Positions 1 through 8,737 of a DNA stretch of 64,000 nucleotides are shown here, piece after piece; position 1 is the first letter of the stretch; every line of letters begins with the position of its first letter. Location: positions 434,001-498,000 of the forward strand of contig CAWJJY010000005.1 of assembly GCA_963843385.1 (NCBI GenBank). Reading direction: 5' to 3'. Made by a program: the position numbers and the translations under genes. This stretch comes from CAVOHU01 sp963843385. Its GTDB lineage: Bacteria > Acidobacteriota > Vicinamibacteria > Vicinamibacterales > JAKQTR01. The notes under the pieces were generated by a model, which was not told the origin of the DNA, searched no databases, and saw only the letters and a list, made by a program, of their open reading frames with translations.

Positions 1-723
1 TGCGACCTTGTTCAGGTTGAAGTCGTTGGTGACGATCTTGCCCTGGAGGGTCCGCGCCAGCTCGATCAGCTTCAGGTCCACTTCCTTCACCTCGGGGAAG
101 TCGATGTCGGAGATGGTGACTTCGACGCCGGCCATCTTCTGGATCTTCTGAAGGATGTCCAGGCCGCGACGACCCCGGTTCCGGCGGAGCGTGTCGGCCG
201 AGTCGGCGACCTGCTGCAGTTCCTTCAACACGAACTGCGCGATCACCAGCGTGCCGTCGAGGAAGCCCGTCTCGCAGATATCCGCGATGCGCCCGTCGAT
301 GATCACGCTCGTGTCGAGCACCTTGTAGCGGCGCTGCGGCCCGGCATTCCGGAACAGTGCCACCAGGCGTGCCGGCTCCAGCCACTCCGCGTGACGAGCC
401 CCGACAATGGACCCGATGTAGGGAAGGACCAGCAGGATGAGGCCCTCGAGAAACCTCACCCGGTTGTCGTCGGGCGGAAGCCAGAACAACGCGGTGTCGA
501 TGCCCTTGGCAAACAGCAGCCCGAGCGTGCCACCGATGAGGCCCCCCACCATGTGGGTGGCGCTGGAGTTGTGCAGCCGGAACTCGAGGAGGATCACCAG
601 CCCGGCCATCGCGGCGCCGAAGCCCGCGTTGACCGCCGTCCCGCCGGGCAGGGGACTCAGATAGGTGGCCGTCGCCGTGACGGCGGCAACGAACACGACT
701 CGAAAGGCGAAAAACCAGGGCAT
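1..723 (-). CDS. PIN/TRAM-type membrane protein, YacL family (partial)
   Basis: The gene starts at ATG 723 and runs off the left edge after 241 codons, so its C-terminus is not visible. Residues 1-115 form about four hydrophobic helices (MAGLVILLEF near 40, LEGLILLVLPYIGS near 92). A PIN domain starts with KVLDTSVIIDGRIADI at residue 134, where the Asp of LDTS is the usual first metal-binding acid, and continues to IVTNDFNLNKVA at the edge. The family normally adds a C-terminal TRAM RNA-binding domain, which would lie outside the window. It sits 55 nt downstream of radA, as yacL lies near radA in Firmicutes. PIN proteins are usually ribonucleases, but the substrate of this family is not established. 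Confidence 0.85.
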   Translation of the reverse strand, partial: MPWFFAFRVVFVAAVTATATYLSPLPGGTAVNAGFGAAMAGLVILLEFRLHNSSATHMVGGLIGGTLGLLFAKGIDTALFWLPPDDNRVRFLEGLILLVLPYIGSIVGARHAEWLEPARLVALFRNAGPQRRYKVLDTSVIIDGRIADICETGFLDGTLVIAQFVLKELQQVADSADTLRRNRGRRGLDILQKIQKMAGVEVTISDIDFPEVKEVDLKLIELARTLQGKIVTNDFNLNKVA

Positions 724-778
724 GGGGTCTCCGTTCGTTATGAACACGTCCGTATGAAAACGGGCCAGCCTGATGGCG

Positions 779-2158
779 TCACGCGATCAACGACTCGAGC
801 GCCTCCTGGACCGAGTGAACCCCCAACAGATCACACTTCGTGTCGGCCAGACCGGGATCGGTTCGATCCACGTTGGCAGCCGGCATGATGCAGCGCGTGA
901 ATCCCATCTGCGCCGCTTCCCGCACCCGTCTGGCCGCCTGGGTCACCGCCCTCACCTCTCCGGCGAGACCGACTTCACCGAACACGGCCGTGCCCGCCAC
1001 GACCGGCCTGTTCCGCACACTGGAGGCGACCGCACCGACCAGCGCCAGGTCCACCGCAGGCTCGTCGGCGGTCATGCCGCCGGCGAGATTCACGAAGACA
1101 TCGTCACCGCCGAGCTGCAGCCCCGCGCGTTTCTCGAGCACGGCGAGCAGCAGCGCGAGCCGGTTCTGATCGACGCCAACCGCCATGCGCTTGGCGTAGC
1201 CGTACATGCTGGTGCTCACAAGCGCCTGCACCTCGACCAGCAGGGGGCGTGTGCCTTCCATGCAGCACAGGACAGCCGAACCCGGGCTGCCGACCGGGCG
1301 TTCGGCAAGGAACAGGGCCGATGGATTCGGCACCGCGCGCAGGCCGGACGCCGTCATCTCGAACACTCCGAGCTCGCTCACCGCCCCGAAGCGGTTCTTG
1401 GCCGCCCGCACGATGCGATGCGCGTGCTGCCGCTCGCCCTCGAAGTAGAGCACGGTGTCGACGATGTGCTCGAGCGACTTGGGCCCGGCGAGGCTGCCCT
1501 CCTTGGTGACGTGACCGACGAGGAACGTCGGCACATTCTGACCCTTCGCCGTGAAGAGCAGCTGGGTGGCCGCCTCGCGCACCTGTCCGATGCTGCCGGG
1601 CGCCGACTGCATTTTCAACGAGAACACCGTCTGGATCGAATCGACGATCACCAGCGCGGGCCGGAGGCGGGCGATCTCCTCGAGCACGCGCTCCAGACAC
1701 GTCTCGGCCAGCAGGTAGAGCGGCGCATCGGACACGCCGAGCCGGTCGCCGCGGGACTTGATCTGGTGCTCGGATTCCTCGCCGGAGCAGTAGAGCACCG
1801 GGCCCACCGTATGGGCGAAGTGAGCGGCCGCCTGCAGGAGCAGGGTGGACTTGCCGATGCCAGGCTCGCCGCCGAGCAGGACCAGGGAGCCCGGCACCAC
1901 GCCGCCGCCCAGCACGCGATCGAACTCGTCGATCCCGGTCGACAGTCGTACCGCAGAGGCCGTATCGATCTCGGAGTAGAGTTTTGCCCCGCCGGAGCCG
2001 CCAAGCGCGTAGCGGTGCGGCGCCGAAGGCGAGGCGGCCTCAACGGGGCGTTCCTCGACCATCGAGTTCCACGCACCGCAATCGGGGCATCGCCCCAGCC
2101 ACTTCTGTGCCTGGGCGCCACATTCCTGGCAAACGAAAATCGGGTTCTTGGATTTCAC
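779..2158 (-). CDS. radA: DNA repair protein RadA (branch-migration ATPase)
   Basis: 459-aa RadA of normal length, a RecA-like ATPase that processes recombination intermediates. A four-Cys zinc finger lies at residues 10-27 (CQECG and CPDCG), Walker A GGEPGIGKST at about 96-105, the RadA signature KNRFG in mid-protein, and a Lon-like C-terminal domain carrying VNLAGG and GEVGLAGEVRAV. The frame stays open further upstream into alr, but the family begins at KNPIFVCQECG, so GTG 2158 is chosen. This leaves a 22-nt gap to the alr stop and suggests co-transcription with alr. No strong Shine-Dalgarno sequence is visible, so the exact start is less certain than the gene. Confidence 0.95.
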   Translation of the reverse strand: MKSKNPIFVCQECGAQAQKWLGRCPDCGAWNSMVEERPVEAASPSAPHRYALGGSGGAKLYSEIDTASAVRLSTGIDEFDRVLGGGVVPGSLVLLGGEPGIGKSTLLLQAAAHFAHTVGPVLYCSGEESEHQIKSRGDRLGVSDAPLYLLAETCLERVLEEIARLRPALVIVDSIQTVFSLKMQSAPGSIGQVREAATQLLFTAKGQNVPTFLVGHVTKEGSLAGPKSLEHIVDTVLYFEGERQHAHRIVRAAKNRFGAVSELGVFEMTASGLRAVPNPSALFLAERPVGSPGSAVLCCMEGTRPLLVEVQALVSTSMYGYAKRMAVGVDQNRLALLLAVLEKRAGLQLGGDDVFVNLAGGMTADEPAVDLALVGAVASSVRNRPVVAGTAVFGEVGLAGEVRAVTQAARRVREAAQMGFTRCIMPAANVDRTDPGLADTKCDLLGVHSVQEALESLIA

Positions 2159-2180
2159 CTTACGTACTAGTTCGGCTCGA

Positions 2181-3305
2181 TTATATATAGATTCGCTCGA
2201 TGCGGGTTCCGACCCGGCAAAGGATCTCGTACGGATTCGTGCCAATGGCCTCCGCCAATTCCGTTACCGTAATCTCGTCCTCGCCCTGCCGGCCCAACAG
2301 AACGGCTTCGTCTCCAGGCTGAACGTCGAGGCCGGTGACGTCGGCCATCAGCATGTCCATGCAAACTGCCCCGATAATCGGTGCCCGGCGCCCGCGGACC
2401 AGCACCGACCCGCGCCCCGCGAGGCGGACGTCCAGACCGTCGGCATACCCCGCGGGGACGACGGCCATGGTGGTCGGATGTCCGGCCTCGAACCTGGCCC
2501 CATACCCGACGTGTTCGCCACGCCGCACGCCCTTCACGGCCACGATGCGGCTGCGGAGGCTCATCACCGGCTCGAGCCGGAGGGTGGCGGGCAAGGCAGG
2601 CGGCGTGACGCCGTAGATCACCAGCCCCGGGCGCACCATGTCGAACCACGTCGCCGGGTCGCTCAACATCGCCGCGCTGTTGGCTGCGTGCCGCACGGCC
2701 GGCACGGCGCCCATCGCCGCCAGTTGCGCGAGCGCTGCCGCGAAGCGCGCCTTCTGTTCCTCGAAGAGGGGATGGCCGGGCATATCGGCGGTGGCAAAGT
2801 GTGTGTAGACGCCTTCGAGCTCGAGATCCGGGCTCGCCAGCAGTTCCGGCATGGTTCGGCCGAGGTTGTCGTGGCGGAAACCGAGTCGGTTCATCCCGGT
2901 GTCAATCTTGAGGTGATACCGCACGCGCCGCCCGCGACGCGCCGAGGCCGCCTGCAGGGAGCGCCCCGCGACAGGGGTCGACACGGTTGGCGTCAGCCGG
3001 TGCTCGAAGATCCCGTCGAGATCGCTGAGGCTGAGGGCGCCGAACACGAGGATGGCGGTCTTCAGCCCCGCCTCCCGCAGCGTGATGGCCTCCTCGATGT
3101 CGGCACACGCGACCATCGAGGCGCCGGCGCGCTCGAGGGCCAGTGCGACCGGCGCAGCGCCGTGCCCGTACGCGTTGGCCTTGACGACGGCCACCACGGC
3201 GGGCGGCTGCCGGTCCGGCCGCCGATGCTCGAGGTACGCCGCAATCGTGTGGAAATTGTTGGCGAGGGCGTCGACGTCGATGTGGGCGAAGGTAGATCGG
3301 ATCAC
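2181..3305 (-). CDS. alr: alanine racemase
   Basis: 374-aa fold-type III PLP enzyme that interconverts L- and D-alanine for peptidoglycan. The PLP lysine lies in VVKANAYGHGA at about residues 39-49 and the second catalytic base, tyrosine, in HVGYGARFEAG in the C-terminal half. KIDTGMNRLGFR and GAVCMDMLMADVT are further family blocks. The length is typical and the ATG at 3305 gives the expected N-terminus (FAHIDVDALANNF). It lies between dnaB (22-nt gap) and radA (22-nt gap) on one strand, so a shared transcript is likely. Confidence 0.96.
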   Translation of the reverse strand: MIRSTFAHIDVDALANNFHTIAAYLEHRRPDRQPPAVVAVVKANAYGHGAAPVALALERAGASMVACADIEEAITLREAGLKTAILVFGALSLSDLDGIFEHRLTPTVSTPVAGRSLQAASARRGRRVRYHLKIDTGMNRLGFRHDNLGRTMPELLASPDLELEGVYTHFATADMPGHPLFEEQKARFAAALAQLAAMGAVPAVRHAANSAAMLSDPATWFDMVRPGLVIYGVTPPALPATLRLEPVMSLRSRIVAVKGVRRGEHVGYGARFEAGHPTTMAVVPAGYADGLDVRLAGRGSVLVRGRRAPIIGAVCMDMLMADVTGLDVQPGDEAVLLGRQGEDEITVTELAEAIGTNPYEILCRVGTRIERIYI

Positions 3306-3327
3306 GATTGGGGGCGTCGAGTGTCTC

Positions 3328-4674
3328 TCAGGAAGCGGCCGGGCGCTTCCATTCGAGGTTCTCGAAGCGGGTGAACTCCTTGATGAACGCCAGCTTGAGC
3401 GATCCGGTCGGGCCGTTGCGCTGCTTGGCGACGATCAGCTCGGCCACGCCCTGGTTCTCCTCGGTGACCTCGTACATGTCCTCGCGGTAGATCAGGATGA
3501 CGACGTCGGCATCCTGCTCCAGGGCGCCCGACTCGCGCAGGTCGGACAGCTGCGGGCGGCGGCCGGGCCTGGCCTCGGGCGCGCGGCTCAGCTGGGAGAG
3601 CGCGACGATGGGAATGCTCAGCTCCTTCGCCAGGGCCTTCAACCCCCTCGAGATGGATGCCAGCTCGGTGACGCGGTTCTCGAAGCGCCCGCGCCCCTGC
3701 ATCAGCTGCAGGTAGTCGATCACCAGCATGTGCAGGCCGTGCTCGGACATGAGTCGGCGGGCCTTCGCCCGCATCTCGAGCACCCCGATCGAGGCCGAGT
3801 CGTCGATGAAGACCTTCGCGTCGCCCAGCGTCGCCAGGGCCGAGGTGAGCTTCGGCCAGTCCCGCTCGCCGAGGAACCCTGTCCGGAGCCGGTGGCCGTC
3901 GATGCCGGCTTCGGAGGTCAGCATCCGCAGGAAGAGCTGCTCCTTCGACATTTCGAGGGAGAAGAACCCGACGGTCATATCGGTTTTCACGCCGACGTGC
4001 TGGGCGATGTTCAGCACGAGGCTGGTCTTCCCCATCGCCGGCCGCGCCGCGACGATGATCAGGTCGGCCGGCTGCAGGCCGGCCATCATCTCGTCGAGCT
4101 CGACGAAACCGGTGGGCACGCCGGTGACGAGCTGCTTCCGCGCGTGGGCCTGCTCCACCGAGGCGAAGCTCGAGGTCGCCAGGTCCCGCATCGAGACGAA
4201 GCCGCCCCGGATCGATCCTTCTGCGATCGAGAAGATCGACTGCTCGGCCTTGTCGAGGATCTCGCCGGCGTCCTCCTCGGCCTCGTACGCGCTGGCGAGG
4301 ATATGGTTGGCCGAGAAGATCAGGCTTCGGAGGGTGGATTTCTCCTTGACGATCCGCGCGTACTCGCCGACGTTGGTCCCGTGCGGCAGGCCGTCGACCA
4401 GCGAGGCGATGTAGGCCGGCCCGCCCACCGCGTCGAGTTCGCCGCTGCGGCCGAGTTCGTCTTTGAGGGTGATGAAATCGATGGCCTGCCCGTGTTCGAG
4501 CAGCCCGATCATCTTGTTGAAGATGCGCCGGTGGGCGTCCCTGAAGAAATCATCGGCGTCGATGAGCTCCAGGGCCTGGTGGATCGTGTCCCCGTGCAGG
4601 AGCACGGCGCCGAGCACCGCGCGCTCGGCATCCAGGTTGTGCGGCAGGGGACGATCAACAGCGGTGTCGGCCAT
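3328..4674 (-). CDS. dnaB: replicative DNA helicase DnaB
   Basis: 448-aa hexameric helicase that unwinds DNA ahead of the replication fork. The N-terminal DnaG-interacting domain opens with LPHNLDAERAVLGAVL. The RecA-like C-terminal domain has Walker A RPAMGKTSLVLN and Walker B MLVIDYLQLM, plus SQLSRAPEARPGRRPQLSDL and the DADVVILIYRED block. The frame is open upstream of 4674, but that part is low-information Arg-rich sequence opposite rplI, so ATG 4674 (MADTAVDR) is taken as the start. It is 70 nt downstream of rplI, the classic rplI-dnaB order. No intein is present. Confidence 0.96.
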   Translation of the reverse strand: MADTAVDRPLPHNLDAERAVLGAVLLHGDTIHQALELIDADDFFRDAHRRIFNKMIGLLEHGQAIDFITLKDELGRSGELDAVGGPAYIASLVDGLPHGTNVGEYARIVKEKSTLRSLIFSANHILASAYEAEEDAGEILDKAEQSIFSIAEGSIRGGFVSMRDLATSSFASVEQAHARKQLVTGVPTGFVELDEMMAGLQPADLIIVAARPAMGKTSLVLNIAQHVGVKTDMTVGFFSLEMSKEQLFLRMLTSEAGIDGHRLRTGFLGERDWPKLTSALATLGDAKVFIDDSASIGVLEMRAKARRLMSEHGLHMLVIDYLQLMQGRGRFENRVTELASISRGLKALAKELSIPIVALSQLSRAPEARPGRRPQLSDLRESGALEQDADVVILIYREDMYEVTEENQGVAELIVAKQRNGPTGSLKLAFIKEFTRFENLEWKRPAAS

Positions 4675-4745
4675 CGGCGCGTTCCGGAGAAGGGCGCACG
4701 GAGCCCGGCGCCCTTCCCTGCTCCCGGCGTTGTGCCGCCACGCGG

Positions 4746-5195
4746 CTACTCCTGCAGCGGCGTGACGACGACCCTGACCTGCGCCACGACGTTGTGGTGC
4801 AGCTTGACGGGCACGGAGAACTCGCCGAGCTGCTTGAGCGGATCGTGGAGCTGGATCTTGCGCTTGTCGATGTCGAAGCCCTTCGCCGCGAGCACCTCGG
4901 CGACATCGGCGGCCGTCACCGAACCGTAGAGCGTGTCGTTCTCGCCGACCCGGCGGGCCACCGAGCACGACACCTCGGCGAGCCGCAGGGCCAGCGCGTC
5001 GGCGTCGGCCTTTTCCGCGGCCTCCTTCACCTCGAGGATCTTGCGCTCGCGATCGATGATCTTCCGGTTCGCCGGGGTCGCCGAGAGCGCCATCTTGCGC
5101 GGCAACAGGAAGTTCCTGGCGTAGCCGTCGGCCACCTTCACGAGGTCGCCGCGGCGGCCGAGGTTCTCGATGTGTTCACGAAGAATCACGTCCAT
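4746..5195 (-). CDS. rplI: 50S ribosomal protein bL9
   Basis: 149-aa bL9 of standard length. The N-terminal 23S-rRNA-binding domain has the signature region VILREHIENLGRRGDLVKV and GYARNFLLPRKMA, then a long charged connecting helix (residues about 40-75) and the C-terminal domain ending VVAQVRVVVTPLQE. ATG 5195 is chosen because family similarity starts at MDVILREH; the longer open frame upstream overlaps rpsR in another frame. It follows rpsR by 17 nt in an rpsF-rpsR-rplI-dnaB run. Confidence 0.97.
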   Translation of the reverse strand: MDVILREHIENLGRRGDLVKVADGYARNFLLPRKMALSATPANRKIIDRERKILEVKEAAEKADADALALRLAEVSCSVARRVGENDTLYGSVTAADVAEVLAAKGFDIDKRKIQLHDPLKQLGEFSVPVKLHHNVVAQVRVVVTPLQE

Positions 5196-5212
5196 GACTG
5201 TTCCACCCTCGG

Positions 5213-5524
5213 CTAGTCCGTCAGATACGGCACCAGCGCCAGCTGCCGCGCCCGCTTGATGGCCGTCTGGAGTTTCCGTTGATGCATCGCGCAGCATCCC
5301 GAGATCCGCCGCGGCAGGATCTTCGCCCGCTCCGGCAGGAACGGGGCCAGCAGCCGCACGTCCTTGTAGTCGATGTAGTCGATCTTGTCCGCGCAGAACT
5401 TGCAGACCTTGCGCCGGCGGAACAGCCCGCCCCGGCGCTGGCCCTGCGCCTTGTCGGCACCGCGCGCTCCACCGCGGCCGCCCCGTCCCGATCCGCTTCC
5501 GCCGCCTCGTCGTTCCTCGCCCAT
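5213..5524 (-). CDS. rpsR: 30S ribosomal protein bS18
   Basis: 103-aa bS18, somewhat long because of a Gly/Arg-rich N-terminal tail (residues 1-38) before the conserved core. The core has CKFCADKIDYIDYKD and LPRRISGCCAMHQRKL. Cys41, Cys44, Cys77/78 and His81 could form a zinc site, as in the C+ type of several ribosomal proteins; metal binding is inferred. The ATG overlaps nothing and lies 2 nt after the rpsF stop, indicating tight translational coupling. No ssb gene separates rpsF and rpsR, unlike the common arrangement. Confidence 0.96.
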   Translation of the reverse strand: MGEERRGGGSGSGRGGRGGARGADKAQGQRRGGLFRRRKVCKFCADKIDYIDYKDVRLLAPFLPERAKILPRRISGCCAMHQRKLQTAIKRARQLALVPYLTD

Positions 5525-5526
5525 TG

Positions 5527-5964
5527 CTACACCTCCGCGTCGTCTTGATCGTCGTCCTGGTTGTCGTCATCGGACTTCCGGCGCGCGCCCTCCGGCGGGA
5601 GCCCGCGCTCCCCGCGCTTCAGGGCTTCGGCCTGGCGGCGCGCCCGCGTCCGTTCGGCGACGCGAAGCTCTTCGTCCACGCGGACGATCAGGTGCCGGAT
5701 GATGTGATCGCTGACCTTCAGGCGGCGATCCAGTTCCTTGGTCATCTCGCCCGTGCCGGTGAACACTTCCAGCACGTAGGTGCCCTCGCGGTGGCGCCCG
5801 ATGCGATAGGCCAGCTTGCGGCGGCCCCAGTTCTCGGTCTTCTGCAGTTCGCCCTGGAATCGGGCGACGATGGCTTCGACCTGCGCGTGGAGGTCGGTCA
5901 CGTCTGCTTCGGTCGCGTCGGGCGACACGATGTAGACGAGTTCGTACAGTCTGCCGTTACTCAC
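5527..5964 (-). CDS. rpsF: 30S ribosomal protein bS6
   Basis: 145-aa bS6. The ferredoxin-like core covers residues 5-100 (YELVYIVSPDATE, WGRRKLAYRIGRHREGTYV, VSDHIIRHLIVRVDEEL). The C-terminal 45 residues are an Arg-rich then acidic tail (DDDNQDDDQDD), comparable to the acidic tails of some bS6 proteins. It binds next to bS18 on the 30S platform, and its gene is immediately upstream of rpsR. The gap to pth upstream is 54 nt. Confidence 0.96.
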   Translation of the reverse strand: MSNGRLYELVYIVSPDATEADVTDLHAQVEAIVARFQGELQKTENWGRRKLAYRIGRHREGTYVLEVFTGTGEMTKELDRRLKVSDHIIRHLIVRVDEELRVAERTRARRQAEALKRGERGLPPEGARRKSDDDNQDDDQDDAEV

Positions 5965-6018
5965 GTCCGTCTCCTTCTGGACTCTCGGCCGCCCCGAATG
6001 CGGGGAGGCAAGGAGGAT

Positions 6019-6594
6019 TCAGGCGGGCTCCTCTGCCCGGTTGTACTGATTCATCGCGGCCTCGACGCCGTCCGACAGAAACACCTCGACGGCGTCAGCC
6101 GCCCTGGCGACCGCCTTCATGGCCGTCGCTTCTTCGTCCGGTTCGAACCGGGACAGCACGTGGTCGGCGAGATCCCGCCTGAGATCGCCGCGCCCGACGC
6201 CGACCCGCAGCCTGGGGAACGCCTGTGTCCCCAGATGCTGGATGATCGACCGGAACCCGTTGTGACCGCCAGCCGATCCCCTGGACCGGAGACGCAACCG
6301 CCCCAGTGGCAGGTTCACGTCGTCGGCGACCACGAAGATGTCCGGCGACTCGATCCGGTAAAAATGCGCCAGCCCCGCCACGGCCTCTCCGCTCAGGTTC
6401 ATCATCGTGAGCGGCTTGGCCAGCCTGACGGTCCCGCGCCCGAGGCCGGCCCGCGCGCACAGCGCATCGGGCCGATCGTGCTCGAACCCGACGCCCAGCC
6501 GCCGGGCGACCTCGTCGGCCACCATGAACCCGACGTTGTGCCGCGTCCGGTGGTAGGTCCGCCCGGGATTGCCCAGGCCGACGATGAGCTTCAT
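6019..6594 (-). CDS. pth: peptidyl-tRNA hydrolase
   Basis: 191-aa Pth, which recycles tRNA from drop-off peptidyl-tRNA. The N-terminus LIVGLGNPGRTYHRTRHNVG contains the conserved Asn9 and catalytic His19; the conserved Asp is in VVADDVNLPLGRLRLR, followed by GSAGGHNGFRSII. Length is normal. The gene lies 33 nt after rplY and 54 nt before rpsF, continuing the prs-rplY-pth order seen in gammaproteobacteria. Confidence 0.96.
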   Translation of the reverse strand: MKLIVGLGNPGRTYHRTRHNVGFMVADEVARRLGVGFEHDRPDALCARAGLGRGTVRLAKPLTMMNLSGEAVAGLAHFYRIESPDIFVVADDVNLPLGRLRLRSRGSAGGHNGFRSIIQHLGTQAFPRLRVGVGRGDLRRDLADHVLSRFEPDEEATAMKAVARAADAVEVFLSDGVEAAMNQYNRAEEPA

Positions 6595-6627
6595 GGGCGG
6601 CCGTGCTCCCTCCGGGGCGGCGACGCG

Positions 6628-7305
6628 CTACTCTTCGGCCTCGGGCTTCTCAGCCTTGCCCTTCTTGATCACTTCCGGCTCGGCCGCAGTCGCCGGCGCG
6701 GCGGCAGCCGCCTCGGCCGGTTCCGGCTCGGCTTCGATCTTCAGCGCGACGACATGGGCCAGCATGATGTCCGGCTCGCTGACCGGCGTCCACTTCGGAT
6801 CGGTCGCGATTTCCCGCAGCCGAATCGACTGGCCCAGCATCAGCTCACTGACGTCCACCTCGATGTGCTCGGGGATGTCGGCCGGGAGGCACTCGATCTG
6901 GATTTCGCGGTGCACGAAGTCGAGCAGGCCGCCCTGCTGCTTGACGCCCTTGGGCTCACCCTTGAGCACGACGGGCACCGTGACCGTGAGCTTCTTGTCC
7001 ATCGCGATGCGGTAGAAATCCACGTGCAGCATGTCGTGGCTGACCGGATCGAGCTGGTACTCGCGCACCAGCACCTTGACGTCTTCGTCGCCGTACTTCA
7101 GCCCGATCAGGGTGTTGACCCCCGATTCGGAGTGGAGGATGCGGGAGAGGGTCTTGGGATCGACCGCGATGTTCGCCGTCGGCGGATTGGGCCCCCCGGT
7201 GACGGGGCCGTAGAGCACCGCCGGGATGTGTCCCTTCACGCGGAGCCGGCGCGCCTCGTTCTTGCCAAAACTGTCCCGCGCTACTGCTTCGAGTCTCGCT
7301 TCCAT
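6628..7305 (-). CDS. rplY: 50S ribosomal protein bL25, long CTC/TL5 form
   Basis: 225-aa two-domain bL25 of the Ctc/TL5 type. The N-terminal 5S-rRNA-binding domain spans about residues 1-95 (LEAVARDSFGKNEARRLR, GHIPAVLYGP, HDMLHVDFYRI) and the TL5 C-terminal domain about 96-190 (VPVVLKGEPKGVKQQGG, IPEHIEVDVSEL). The last 30 residues are Ala/Glu/Lys-rich and low in complexity. It lies between prs (58-nt gap) and pth (33-nt gap). The ATG at 7305 fits the family start. Confidence 0.95.
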   Translation of the reverse strand: MEARLEAVARDSFGKNEARRLRVKGHIPAVLYGPVTGGPNPPTANIAVDPKTLSRILHSESGVNTLIGLKYGDEDVKVLVREYQLDPVSHDMLHVDFYRIAMDKKLTVTVPVVLKGEPKGVKQQGGLLDFVHREIQIECLPADIPEHIEVDVSELMLGQSIRLREIATDPKWTPVSEPDIMLAHVVALKIEAEPEPAEAAAAAPATAAEPEVIKKGKAEKPEAEE

Positions 7306-7363
7306 TGCCTGCAGTCCTTCACGATGCGGCGGGCGTCCGGAGGGCGCCCGCCTTCAACTCCGC

Positions 7364-8317
7364 TCACACGAACAGGGACGATACCGACGTTTCCTCGTTG
7401 ATGCTGCGGATGGCCTGCGCCAGCAGGCGCGCCACCGACAGCGTCACGATCTTCTTGCACTGGGCCCGCTCGCCGCCGAGCGGGATCGTGTTGGTCACGA
7501 TCAGCCGCTCGATCGCCGACTGCTCGATCCGGCTGATGGCCGGGCCCGACAGCAGGCCGTGCACCGCGCAGGCCAGCACGCGTTCCGCCCCGTTGGCGAT
7601 GAGCGCCTGCGCCGCGTTCTGCATCGTGCCGGCCGTATCGATGATGTCGTCCTGGATGATGCAGGTGTGACCCTTTACATCACCGACGACGTTCATCACC
7701 TCGGCGTGGCCGTCCTCCGGCGATCGCCTCTTGTCGATGATCGCCAGTTCCGCGCCCAGCCGCTTCGCATACGCCCGCGCCCGCTCGGCACCGCCCGCGT
7801 CGGGTGACACAATGGTCAGCCGCGGAAAGTGCTGCCGGGCCAGGTAGTCGATGATCACCGGCGCCGCGAACAGGTGGTCCACCGGGATGTCGAAGAACCC
7901 CTGGATCTGCGCCTTGTGCAGATCCATGGTGAGCACCCGGTTGGTCCCCGCCGCGCTGAGGATGTTCGCCACCAGCTTGGCCGAGATCGGCACCCGCGGC
8001 TTGTCCTTCCGATCCTGCCGGGCGTACCCGTAATACGGAATCACCGCCGTGATCCGCGCCGCCGACGAGCGGCGGAACGCGTCGATCATGATCAGCATCT
8101 CCATCAGGTGCTGATCGACCGGCGGCGAGGTCGGCTGCACGATGAACACGTCGGTGCCGCGAATGTTCTCGTCGATCTGGAACGACACCTCGCTGTCCGG
8201 AAACCGCCGCAGCTTGGACTGGCCGACCTGGATGCCCAGATGCTCGGCGATCTCCCGGGTGAGCTCGGGATGCGCGCTTCCGGCAAACACCTTCAGTTCG
8301 GCAAAGCCCCTTCGCAT
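7364..8317 (-). CDS. prs: ribose-phosphate pyrophosphokinase
   Basis: 317-aa PRPP synthase, making PRPP from ribose 5-phosphate and ATP for nucleotide, His and Trp synthesis. It carries RRFPDSEVSFQIDENIRG, the ATP-site stretch PYYGYARQDRK, the catalytic His region MDLHKAQIQGFFDIPVDHL and the PRPP-binding loop DDIIDTAGT. Length and blocks are those of bacterial class I enzymes. The gene starts 22 nt after the tRNA-Gln gene, so the two may share a transcript. Confidence 0.97.
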   Translation of the reverse strand: MRRGFAELKVFAGSAHPELTREIAEHLGIQVGQSKLRRFPDSEVSFQIDENIRGTDVFIVQPTSPPVDQHLMEMLIMIDAFRRSSAARITAVIPYYGYARQDRKDKPRVPISAKLVANILSAAGTNRVLTMDLHKAQIQGFFDIPVDHLFAAPVIIDYLARQHFPRLTIVSPDAGGAERARAYAKRLGAELAIIDKRRSPEDGHAEVMNVVGDVKGHTCIIQDDIIDTAGTMQNAAQALIANGAERVLACAVHGLLSGPAISRIEQSAIERLIVTNTIPLGGERAQCKKIVTLSVARLLAQAIRSINEETSVSSLFV

Positions 8318-8339
8318 CGGCGCTGTACCTCACGAAAGC

Positions 8340-8415
8340 TGGCTGGGGCGGAAGGATTCGAACCTTCGGATGCGGGATCCAAAGTCCCGTGCCTTACCAG
8401 CTTGGCGACGCCCCA
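8340..8415 (-). tRNA. tRNA-Gln (anticodon TTG)
   Basis: A 76-nt cloverleaf on the minus strand. Acceptor arms are TGGGGCG and CGCCCCA, followed by discriminator G and an encoded CCA (positions 8342-8340). The anticodon stem CGGGA/TCCCG encloses loop CTTTGGA, giving TTG (Gln, CAA/CAG). The T arm is GAAGG-TTCGAAT-CCTTC. It lies between ispE and prs, the same place tRNA-Gln occupies in Pseudomonas. Confidence 0.95.
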
Positions 8416-8737
8416 ACATGTCGCATCAGCCAAACGCCCGGACCCGATCGCGCCAGAGCGGCTGCCGACGCTCGAGGCGTCCGCGCGCTGTGGCTCGCCC
8501 CCGCCGCACGCACCCCTCCGCTCCGCGGTCCTGCTCCTCTGTGCCACGCGCTCGAGAAGGATGAGCCGAACAGGTGTGGTGCACCGGCGATGGTGCAAAC
8601 GGTAAGTGTATACGATGCACTCGGTCGCGGACAAGCCTGAGGGTCGCGCACGAGCCTCGGCAGAGGCTGTTTCGCCCGTCGATCGCGGGCCATCCGGCCA
8701 GCGATCCTCGCGCTCCAGCCCGGGATCACACCCGCTC
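8416..8737. other. ispE to tRNA-Gln spacer (322 bp)
   Basis: No convincing gene is seen. Several short overlapping reading frames run through it, but they are Arg/Ser-rich, conflict with each other and match no family. The only signal recognised is a minus-strand promoter candidate at 8607-8634 that would serve the tRNA-prs unit. Confidence 0.5.
8607..8634 (-). promoter_or_regulatory. sigma70-type promoter candidate for tRNA-Gln/prs
   Basis: Minus strand: TTGTCC (8634-8629), 16-nt spacer, TATACA (8612-8607). Predicted start is near 8600, giving a leader of about 185 nt before the tRNA, which is long for a tRNA gene. Placement at the head of the tRNA-prs-rplY-pth unit is the main support. Confidence 0.4.
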